A DNA stretch of 64,000 bases from JBBDMC01 sp963826055 (GTDB lineage Bacteria > Pseudomonadota > Alphaproteobacteria > Rhizobiales > Kaistiaceae), in the NCBI GenBank assembly GCA_963826055.1, contig CAWGVO010000006.1, positions 124,001-188,000 of the forward strand, in the 5' to 3' direction. The position numbers and the translations under genes were made by a program. Of the stretch, positions 35,442 through 43,588 are shown piece by piece (within the stretch, counting starts at the first letter, position 1; every line of letters starts with the position of its first letter). The notes beneath the pieces were generated by a model. The model was given only the letters and a program-made list of their open reading frames with translations, did not search any database and was not told where the DNA came from.

Positions 35442-36686
35442 CTACTGCTCCACCATGAGCTGCTGCAACCGCCGGCGGAGCGCCGCCTCGTCCGGAGCGA
35501 AATCCTCTTCGATCCACCAGGCCTCCACGGCGGCGAGCAGCGCGCCGACGGCCGGTCCCGGTCCCCGCCCGCCAGCGACCACGTCCCGGCCGCTGAGAGG
35601 GAATGTCGGCATCGGCCAGCGATCCGCGAGCTTCGCCAGGTCAGCGATCCGCGGGTCGTCTGTGGCAGCGGCGCCCCAGGCAATGGCAAGCGCGACGCCG
35701 TCGCGGTAGGCCTCCCCGCCGTGACGGTAGAGAATGCGCCGCGCGCCGCGTTCGCTCATCAGCGGCGAGATCGCGCGCGCCGCAGTGAGTGCCCGCAGCA
35801 TGCGGTCACGCTCCGCGTTGGCGAGCCTCAGCCGACCGGTGACCCGCTGGACGTCCTCCTCGATCCGGCAGGCGAGCGCGGCGAGCCGCAACGGCGCCGA
35901 CGCCGTCACCCCGACCGCCGCTTCGAAGGTGACGAGCCGCGCGAACGCGGCAAGATATCCGATGCCGGCGAGCACCACCGGCAGGACGCCCGCCTCCTGC
36001 ATCAGCGACACCGCTTCCACCGCGCGCGGCGCCACCACCAGCCGGCGCATCTCCTGCCCGATGCGCTCCGCCGACAGTTGGCGCAAGCCATCGCGCGCAC
36101 GCATCACCGCAGCGAAACCGTCCGAGTCGAGGTCGCTCTTGCCGACCTCGGCATGGAAGCGGAAGAAGCGCAAAATTCGCAACCGGTCCTCGGCGATCCG
36201 CTGGTCGGCGTCGCCGATGAAGCGGATACGGCCAGCGAGGATGTCGCCGTAACCGCCGACCGGATCATGGACCGTGCCGTCGGCGTCGACGGAGAGCGCG
36301 TTGACGGTGAAATCGCGGCGGCGGGCGTCCGCCTCCCAGTCGGTGCCGAAGCGCACGACCGCGTGTCGCCCGTCGGTCTCGATGTCCTCCCTGAGCGTCG
36401 TCACCTCGAACGGGCGTCCCCCGACGACGAGCGTCAGCGTGCCGTGCTCGATTCCCGTTGGCGCCACCTTGATGCCGGCGGCCTCGGCCAGCGCGGCCAC
36501 CACTTCCGGGGTCGCCGTCGTGCCGAAGTCGATCTCGCCCACCGGCACGCCCATGAGTGCGTTGCGCACAGCACCGCCGATGATGCGGGCCTCCGCGCCC
36601 TCGTCGGTCAGCACGGCGAAAACGCGCTTCACGGCAGGGGCGGTGAGCCATCCGGCCCCGGCAAGGTCTGGCAACTGGGCGGTCAT
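35442..36686 (-). CDS. cca: CCA tRNA nucleotidyltransferase
   Basis: This 414-residue class II nucleotidyltransferase adds the CCA end to tRNAs. The catalytic region reads ARIIGGAVRNALMGVPVGEIDFGTTATPE; the first acid of the usual DxD pair is Glu here. Further motifs are HAVVRFGTDWEADARRRDFTVNALS (RRDFT, motif B), DPVGGYGDILAGRIRFIGDADQRIAEDRLRILRFFRFHAE and the head/neck helices. It is convergent with the LuxR gene (1 base apart). The gene is complete and in frame. Confidence 0.93.
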   Translation of the reverse strand: MTAQLPDLAGAGWLTAPAVKRVFAVLTDEGAEARIIGGAVRNALMGVPVGEIDFGTTATPEVVAALAEAAGIKVAPTGIEHGTLTLVVGGRPFEVTTLREDIETDGRHAVVRFGTDWEADARRRDFTVNALSVDADGTVHDPVGGYGDILAGRIRFIGDADQRIAEDRLRILRFFRFHAEVGKSDLDSDGFAAVMRARDGLRQLSAERIGQEMRRLVVAPRAVEAVSLMQEAGVLPVVLAGIGYLAAFARLVTFEAAVGVTASAPLRLAALACRIEEDVQRVTGRLRLANAERDRMLRALTAARAISPLMSERGARRILYRHGGEAYRDGVALAIAWGAAATDDPRIADLAKLADRWPMPTFPLSGRDVVAGGRGPGPAVGALLAAVEAWWIEEDFAPDEAALRRRLQQLMVEQ

Positions 36687-36825
36687 CGGTCCACGCTACC
36701 CGGCTTCGCCGGCCTCCGGCAGCAATCGTCGCAGATTCGCGCCCCTGCTTTAAAGGGTCGCGTTCGGCCAATCGAGCCCCGATGCCGCTGGCAACTTCGC
36801 TGGAGTTCGAATACCAATGCGCGCC

Positions 36826-38615
36826 ATGGCCGAGGAGCACACCAACCGGCGGCTGGCAGCGATTCTGGCGGCCGACGTGGTCGGCTATTCCCGAATGATG
36901 GGCGCCGACGAGGCGGGCACGCTGGCGGCACTGAAGCGCCACCGCGAGGCCGTCTTTGACCCCACCGTCGCCGAGCACGGTGGCCGCGTCGTCAAGCTCA
37001 TCGGCGACGGCACCCTGGTCGAGTTCTCCAGCGTCGTCGACGCGGTCAACTGCGCCCTCGCCATTCAGCGCGCGGTCAAGGCCGCCAGCCCGTCGAACGG
37101 CCGCGAGCATCGTCCTCAGGATCGGCGTCAACCTCGGCGACGTCATCATCGACGGCGACGACATCTACGGCGACGGCGTCAACGTCGCCGCGCGGCTGGA
37201 GCCGCTGGCCGAGCCCGGAGGCGTCTGCGTCTCCTCCATCGTCAACGAAAGCGTCGGCAGCCGCATCGACGCAGGCTTCAGGGACGGCGGCGAGGTGACG
37301 GTCAAGAACATCGACCGGCCGATCCGCGTGTGGAAGTGGCATCCGGACAGCGATCACCGCGCCGCGCCCGTCACACGATGCGAACGACGAGCCGCCACCC
37401 GAGAGTTCGAAGCAACGGCCCTCGATCGCCGTCGTCCCGTTCAACAACATGTCCGGCGACCCCGAGCAGGAATATTTCTCCGACGGCATCACCGAGGACA
37501 TCATCACCGACCTGTCCAAGGTCGGCGGCCTGATGGTCATCGCCCGCAATTCGAGCTTCGTCTTACAAGGGCAAGAACTTCGGACATCCGCGCCGTCGGC
37601 CGCGAACTTGGCGTCAAGTCGGTGCTGGAGGGCTCCATCCGCCGCGCCGGCAATCGCGTCCGCATCACCGCCCAGCTGATCGACGCCACCGACGGCGGTC
37701 ATCTGTGGGCCGAGCGCTACGACCGCGACCTGACCGACATCTTCGCGGTCCAGGATGAGGTGACCCAGCGCATCGTCGAAGCGCTCAAGGTGACGCTGAC
37801 GCCGAGCGAGAAGGCGCGCATCACCGACAACCCGACCGACAACATCGAAGCGCACGACCTGTTCCTGAAAGGACGCGAGCTATTCAGGCGCCGAACCTCA
37901 ACCGCGAGAAATACGAGCAGGGCAACGGCTCTGTTCGAGCGCGCCATCGAACTCGATCCCGAACTATGCTCTCGCCTACGCCGGCCTGGCGCTGGCCCAG
38001 TGTTCGACTATCCACAACCGCTGGACCGACAAATCCAGACGCGCGCCCTGACCTCGCCGACGCGATCTTGCCGTCAAGGCGATCACGCTCGATCCGAACG
38101 AACCGTTCGCCTTGTTCGCCGGTGTCGCTACCCGCGCATGCACTTCAGAGAGATCCGGCGCGCGCGCAAGCTGCCGTCGACAACGCCCTGGCGCTCAACC
38201 CGAACTTTGCTCCGGCGCTAAACGGTCGCGGCGTCCACGTCGATCTATGCCGGCCAACCGGAATCGGCGATTCCCGACATCGAGCGCGCCATGCGGCTCG
38301 ATCCAGGCTTCGCCCAGCAATACCTGCACTTCCTTGGCCTCGCTCACTTCATGCTCGGCCACTACGAGACCGCCGCCACGATGTTCAAGGAGCGCATTCT
38401 GCTCGTTCCGGAGACCGACATGACCCGCTCGGCGCTGGCCGCCGCCCTCGGCCAACTCGGCCGGGTCGACGAGGCGCGGCAGGTATGGGCCGAACTCAAG
38501 CGAGATCAACCCCGACTATTCCTACGCCGAGCACATCGCCCGCCTGCCCTTCCGCAATCGGGGAGACCTCGACAAGATGACCGAAGGCCTTGCCAAGGCC
38601 GGCCTGCCCGACTGA
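36826..38615 (+). pseudogene. class III adenylate cyclase with TolB-like and TPR regions, copy 1, about ten frame breaks
   Basis: This is the first of two tandem homologous genes. It starts MAEEHTNRRLAAILAADVVGYSRMM (ATG 36826). The cyclase core, an FlgO/TolB-like domain (MSGDPEQEYFSDGITEDIITDL) and TPR repeats are all present, but the frame changes at about 37107, 37350-37418, 37562, 37583, 37957, 38040, 38065, 38120-38150, 38238 and 38500. Compared with copy 2, the well-aligned breaks are single extra bases, for example a G at 37107 and one at 37583. Residue conservation between breaks is high, so sequencing errors are more likely than decay, but inactivation cannot be excluded. No protein would be made as written. 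Confidence 0.75.
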
Positions 38616-38656
38616 CCGGCTGGCGCCGGCGCGGAAAGTACACTACCTATCAGCCC

Positions 38657-40434
38657 ATGGCCGAAGCGCACACAAACCGCCGGCTGGCGGCGATTCTGGC
38701 GGCCGACGTGGTCGGCTATTCCCGCATGATGGGCGCCGACGAGGCCGGCACGCTGGCGGCGCTCAAGCGCCACCGCGAGGCCGTCTTCGACCCCGCCGTC
38801 GCCGAGCACGGCGGCCGCGTCGTCAAGCTGATCGGCGACGGCACGCTGGTCGAGTTTTCCAGCGTCGTCGACGCGGTCAACTGCGCCCTCGCCATCCAAC
38901 GCGCGGTCAAGGCCGCAGCACAACCCGGCGGCCGTGACATCATCTTGAGGATCGGCGTCAACCTCGGCGACGTCATCATCGACGGCGACGACATCTACGG
39001 CGACGGCGTCAATGTCGCCGCGCGGCTGGAGCCGCTGGCCGAGCCCGGTGGCATCTGCGTCGCTTCGATCGTCAACGAAAGCGTCGGCAGCCGCATCAAC
39101 GTCACGCTGCGCGACGGCGGCGAGGTGACGGTCAAGAACATCCAGCGGCCGATCCGCGTGTGGAAGTGGCACCCGGACAACGATCTCGATCGCCCAGCCC
39201 TCCGAGCCGTCGGCCGCCGGCGCGCCAGTTGCGAAAACGCGCCGAGATGCCGTCGATCGCGGTCGTGCCCTTCAACAACATGTCCGGCGACCCCGAGCAG
39301 GAATATTTCTCCGACGGCATCACCGAGGACATCATCACCGACCTGTCCAAGGTCGGCGGTCTCGCCGTCATCGCCCGCAACTCGAGCTTCGTTTACAAGG
39401 GCAAGACCTTCGACATCCGCACCGTCGGTCGCGAGCTTGGCGTCAAATCGGTGCTGGAAGGATCCATCCGCCGCGCCGGCAACCGTGTTCGCATCACCGC
39501 CCAGCTGATCGACGCCGCCACCGGCAATCATGTGTGGGCGGAGCGCTACGACCGCGACCTCACCGATATCTTCGAGGTCCAGGACGACGTCACCCAGCGC
39601 ATCGTCGAGGCGCTAAAGGTCACGCTTACCCCCGGCGAAAAGGCACGCATCAACGACAATCCGACCGACAATGCCGAGGCCCACGACCTGTTCCTGCGCG
39701 GACGCGAGTTGGTCGCCGGCGTCCACAAGACCCGGGAGCTTCACGACCGGGGCAAAGCGCTGTTCGAACGCGCCATCGCACTCGATCCGAACTACGGCGA
39801 AGCTTACGCGGGCCTCGCGCTGGCCTATGGCCTCGCCTACAACAACGCATGGGTGGATGACCTCGGCGCCGCACTCGCACGCGCCGATGAACTCGCCACC
39901 AAGGCGGTCGAACTCGCTCCGGAGAACTGGTACACGAACTACATACTGTCGATGACGGCAGGTTTCAGCCGCGACTACCAGCGCTCCAGCGCTGCCATCG
40001 ACAAGGCGCTGGAGATCAATCCCAACTCGTCCGAGGCACTCAACTCGCGCGGGCTGCGTGACGTGTTCGCCGGTGACCCGGCAGCCGGTATTCCGTTCAT
40101 CGAGCGGGCCGTGAAGCTCGATCCGCTGACCGCTGCCCAGCACCTCCACTTCCTCGGCCTCGCCCACTTGCTCGCCGGCAACCACGAAACGGCTGTTGCC
40201 CATTTTCGCGAGCGGGTGCTCCTGGTCCCCGAGACCGACCTCACGCGCGCCCTCCTCGCGTCGGCCCTCGGCCACCTCGACCGGCTGGACGAGGCACGTC
40301 AGGTCTGGCGCGAGCTGAAGGTCGTCAACCCCGCCTATTCGTTCGACGTCCACATGGACCGCCTGCCATTCACCGATCCGGCCCGTGTCGAACACATTGC
40401 GGCGGGCCTCGCCAGGGCCGGCCTGCCGGAGTAG
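38657..40434 (+). CDS. class III adenylate/guanylate cyclase with TolB-like and TPR domains, copy 2, two breaks
   Basis: This locus encodes about 591 residues: a class III cyclase homology domain (about 1-180; AADVVGYSRMMGADEAGT, VKLIGDGTLVEFSSVVDAV, ILRIGVNLGDVIIDGDDIYGDGVNVAARLE), a TolB/FlgO-like region starting SIAVVPFNNMSGDPEQEYFSDG, then TPR repeats (from about 300) ending AAGLARAGLPE. Two extra bases, one at 39182-39192 and one A in the run 39234-39237, separate the cyclase and TolB parts; removing both restores a smooth linker. It makes cAMP or cGMP if active. The metal-binding acids (D in AADVVGYS, D in IGDGTLVEF) are present. Confidence 0.85.
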
Positions 40435-40444
40435 CGGCGACGCC

Positions 40445-40729
40445 TCAGCCCGGGTTGGCGGGATCGGGATCGATGTGGCCGGGAACGATGTGGCCGTCTT
40501 CCATGTGTGCCGGCGTGTAGGTACCGCCTGGCGGGATCGCACGGTACGACGTGAAGATGACGAGCGCGATCAGCAGTGAACTGGCACCGGCAATCGCCAG
40601 GTACGCGATCGTGCGCGCCTGCCAGTCCTCGACGTTGCTGAGGCTTCCACGCGTGACCATCAGCCACCCGGCGTAGGCCGCGAACGGCAGAATGAACAGC
40701 ACTGCGTCGAAAATGACGAATCGCAACAT
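40445..40729 (-). CDS. DUF6111 family protein
   Basis: This 94-residue protein begins MLRFVIFDAVLFILPFAAYAGWLM, a membrane helix, has a second helix (about 42-62, TIAYLAIAGASSLLIALVIF) and a Pro-rich conserved end with GGTYTPAHMEDGHIVPGHIDP. This matches the DUF6111 family of alphaproteobacteria; function is unknown. Its ATG overlaps the NUDIX stop by one base (TGATG), indicating translational coupling. Confidence 0.85.
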   Translation of the reverse strand: MLRFVIFDAVLFILPFAAYAGWLMVTRGSLSNVEDWQARTIAYLAIAGASSLLIALVIFTSYRAIPPGGTYTPAHMEDGHIVPGHIDPDPANPG

Positions 40730-41346
40730 CAGCCGAACATTCTCTCGTACCAGTTGCGAATGATACCCGCGGTCGCGCCCCAGATGATGCGCCCTTCGAA
40801 GGGGATTTCGTAAAAATATCGCGTCTGCCCGTTGAGCACGCGGCTACGGCGATGATGATTGGCCGGCGTCATCAGCACCGGCAGCGGCACCTCGAACAGG
40901 TCGTCGACTTCATCACGATTGAGCGAGAAAACGCCGCCCGGCGCGACGCGTCCGACCACCGGTGTCACCCGAAAGCCGGTGCGCGTGAGGTAGGGATCGA
41001 GGAAGCCGATGATCTCCACCGAAGCGGGATCGAGGCCAATCTCTTCGCTGGCTTCCCGCAACGCCGCCGCCCCCGGCCCGGCGTCCTGGGGCTCGATCTT
41101 GCCACCGGGGAACGCGATCTGCCCTGCATGAGACGGCAGGTGCATCGTGCGTTGCGTAAGCAGCACGCCCGCTGCCGGCTGCCGCGCCACCACCGGGATC
41201 AGCACCGCCGCATCGAGATAGGTCTGGACCGCACCGGCGAAGTCGGGGTTCAACTCATGGTCGCCACCGATCGTCGCTGGCGACGGCAATCGGTTCAGCC
41301 GTTCGGCCGCACGGGCGAAAAAGGCGTCCGGCCCGAACCGCGACAT
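40729..41346 (-). CDS. NUDIX CoA pyrophosphatase-like protein
   Basis: This 205-residue protein has the UPF0035/NudL features LLTQRTMHLPSHAGQIAFPGGKIEPQDAG and the Nudix box (AALREASEEIGLDP), with catalytic Glu residues. NudL-type enzymes cleave coenzyme A to phosphopantetheine and 3',5'-ADP. ATG 41346 is chosen because it gives the common N-terminus (MSRFGPDAFFARAAE); a longer start at 41436 lacks support. It is co-transcribed with DUF6111. The pair often lies next to a cca gene in alphaproteobacteria; here cca is 4 kb away, with the duplicated cyclases in between. Confidence 0.9.
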   Translation of the reverse strand: MSRFGPDAFFARAAERLNRLPSPATIGGDHELNPDFAGAVQTYLDAAVLIPVVARQPAAGVLLTQRTMHLPSHAGQIAFPGGKIEPQDAGPGAAALREASEEIGLDPASVEIIGFLDPYLTRTGFRVTPVVGRVAPGGVFSLNRDEVDDLFEVPLPVLMTPANHHRRSRVLNGQTRYFYEIPFEGRIIWGATAGIIRNWYERMFG

Positions 41347-41654
41347 TTCGCCCGCCGACTGTTTCAATCTGTCATCGTCCTTTTTGTCGCAAGAAGCTTC
41401 ACAATGCGGTGAAAGTCTCGAACGGCGCCACACCACTCAGCTCCGGTTTGCCGGGGAACTGACCCGAAAATCCAGATTCGGCCATGGTTTCGCCGCGCTT
41501 GTTAAATGAGATGATCATCCGGATCGTTACAGCCCTGTGGTTGAATACCCCCACAATTCCCTATTGCGGTGCTGTGGAGCGTGCAACAATCCTGTGACAC
41601 GCGAGTCCGCCCGCGGGCGTCGCCTCCAGTCGCTATGAGGACAAGGTCTACCCG

Positions 41655-42668
41655 ATGAGCGCCATCAATCCGCAACCCGCCATGCCGGACGCCGAGCGTG
41701 TCGTTGCCGAGACCGATGCCGCCGTGACCGAGATCAAGGCAGCACGTGCTGCCATCGGCAAGGTCATCTACGGCCAGGAGTCGGTGATCGAGCGCGCCCT
41801 GATCACCATCCTCGCCGGCGGCCACGGCCTGCTCATCGGTGTTCCCGGCCTCGCCAAGACCAAGCTGGTGGAAACACTCGGCACCGTCTTCGGGCTGTCC
41901 GAGCGGCGCATACAATTCACGCCCGACCTTATGCCGTCCGATATCATCGGCTCGGAAGTGATGGACCAGGCGGCCGACGGCTCGCGGAGCTTCCGCTTCG
42001 TTCCCGGCCCGGTCTTCGCGCAGCTCCTGATGGCCGACGAGATCAACCGCGCCAGCCCCCGCACCCAGTCGGCCCTGCTCCAGTCCATGCAGGAGTACCA
42101 CGTCACCGTCGCCGGCGTCGGCCACGACCTGCCACGCCCCTTCCACGTGCTGGCGACCCAGAATCCGCTGGAGCAGGAAGGCACCTACCCTCTCCCCGAA
42201 GCCCAACTCGACCGTTTTCTCCTGCAGATCGACGTCGTCTATCCCGACCGTGACGCCGAGCGCCGGATGCTGTTCGAGACCACCGGCTCAACCGAAACGC
42301 GCGCCGAAAACGTGCTGACCGCCGAGCGCCTGCGCTCGATCCAGCACCTCGTCCGCCGTATGCCGATCGGCGAGTCGGTGGTCGAAGGAATTCTTGAGCT
42401 CGTTCGCTCAGCCCGTCCCGACAACAACCCCGACCAGAAATTGGCCGCCGCCGTTGCCTGGGGTCCCGGCCCGCGGGCGAGCCAGGCGCTGATGCTGGCC
42501 TCGCGCGCACGCGCCCTCATCGATGGTCGCTATGCCCCCTCACTCGACGATGTCATCGCGCTGGCCGAGCCGGTCCTCCAGCACCGCATGGCGCTGGGCT
42601 TCGCCGCCCGCGCCGACGGCCTGACCGTTCGCGACGTGATCGCCGATCTGAAGGCCCGTATCGGATAG
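41655..42668 (+). CDS. MoxR family AAA+ ATPase
   Basis: This 337-residue protein has Walker A GVPGLAKTKLVETL (about residues 60-73), Walker B LLMADEINRASPRTQSALLQSMQE, sensor FHVLATQNPLEQEGTYPLPEAQLDRFL and the C-terminal lid. MoxR ATPases act as chaperones for DUF58 and VWA partners. A GAGGACAAGG ribosome site precedes ATG 41655. It heads an operon with DUF58 and two large membrane proteins. The substrate complex is unknown. Confidence 0.95.
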   Translation: MSAINPQPAMPDAERVVAETDAAVTEIKAARAAIGKVIYGQESVIERALITILAGGHGLLIGVPGLAKTKLVETLGTVFGLSERRIQFTPDLMPSDIIGSEVMDQAADGSRSFRFVPGPVFAQLLMADEINRASPRTQSALLQSMQEYHVTVAGVGHDLPRPFHVLATQNPLEQEGTYPLPEAQLDRFLLQIDVVYPDRDAERRMLFETTGSTETRAENVLTAERLRSIQHLVRRMPIGESVVEGILELVRSARPDNNPDQKLAAAVAWGPGPRASQALMLASRARALIDGRYAPSLDDVIALAEPVLQHRMALGFAARADGLTVRDVIADLKARIG

Positions 42669-42676
42669 CCGCCCGC

Positions 42677-43588
42677 ATGGAGCGCGTCGCCCCCTCCTCT
42701 AGGGAGCTGATCGAAGCGAAAGGCATCGCCGCCGGCCTGCCCGACCTGCTGATCGAGGCACACCGGGTGGCGGCGACCGTACTCGCCGGCTGGCACGGCC
42801 GCCGGACGGCCGGTCGCGGCGAGACTTTCTGGCAGTTCCGGCACTTCATGCCAGGCGAGGCAGCGACCGCGATCGACTGGCGGCGTTCCGCGCGCGACGA
42901 TCATCTCTACGTCCGCGAGAAGGAATGGGAGGCCTCCCACACGGTCTGGCTGTGGTCGGACCTTTCGGCGTCGATGGACTTCCGCTCACGCCTCGCCCCG
43001 GTCAGCAAGCGTCACCGGGCGCTGGTGATCCTGCTGGCGCTCGCCGAATCCCTCGCCCGCGCCGGCGAGCGCATCGGCCTGCCCGGCGTGACCAACCCGA
43101 TCCTGGCACGCAACGCCGCCGAGCGGCTGGCGACCTTTCTTCCCGAGGCGGCCAAACGGCCCGCCATGCCCGACACCCATCCATTCAAGAGGTTCTCCGA
43201 TCTTGTGCTGATCGGCGATTTTCTCGACCCGATCGACAAGCTGGAGGAAGTGCTCGACTCCATCGTGCGCGCGGGCGTCCGCGCACACCTTGTGCAGGTG
43301 CTCGACCCGATCGAGGAGACTTTCCCCTACGCCGGACGCACCGAGTTCCACGATCCCGAAACCGGCCTCCGTCACGTCGTGTCGCGAGCCGAGCAATACC
43401 GCGAGGACTATCACGCCCGGCTGGCGGCGCTGCGTGAGCGGCTGAACACGCTCTGCCGGCGGATCGACTGGACCTTCATCCTGCACCGCACCGACCGGCC
43501 GGCGACAGAGCCACTTCTCGCCTTGTACGCCCGCCTCGCCGACCGCCAGAACAGCGTCGGCTTTGCCACGGCCGGACGCGCCGCATGA
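42677..43588 (+). CDS. DUF58 domain-containing protein
   Basis: This 303-residue protein contains the DUF58 core: GRRTAGRGETFWQFRHFMPGEAATAIDWRRSARDDHLYVREKEWEASHTVWLWSDLSASM, where the WxSDLSASM part is a VWA-like MIDAS remnant, and PFKRFSDLVLIGDFLDP. It starts 9 bases after the MoxR stop and its end overlaps the next ATG by 4 bases. MoxR-DUF58 pairs are common; the role is inferred as part of an envelope or complex-assembly system. Confidence 0.92.
   Translation: MERVAPSSRELIEAKGIAAGLPDLLIEAHRVAATVLAGWHGRRTAGRGETFWQFRHFMPGEAATAIDWRRSARDDHLYVREKEWEASHTVWLWSDLSASMDFRSRLAPVSKRHRALVILLALAESLARAGERIGLPGVTNPILARNAAERLATFLPEAAKRPAMPDTHPFKRFSDLVLIGDFLDPIDKLEEVLDSIVRAGVRAHLVQVLDPIEETFPYAGRTEFHDPETGLRHVVSRAEQYREDYHARLAALRERLNTLCRRIDWTFILHRTDRPATEPLLALYARLADRQNSVGFATAGRAA

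Larger units (their letters stand above)
36826..40434 (+). repeat. tandem duplication of a cyclase-TPR gene
   Basis: Two direct copies (36826-38615 and 38657-40434) are nearly identical by eye over the cyclase domain (about nine of ten bases) and similar in the TolB-like part, then diverge in the TPR region. Such direct repeats favour recombination and also confuse read assembly, which may explain the heavy frame damage in copy 1. Confidence 0.8.
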
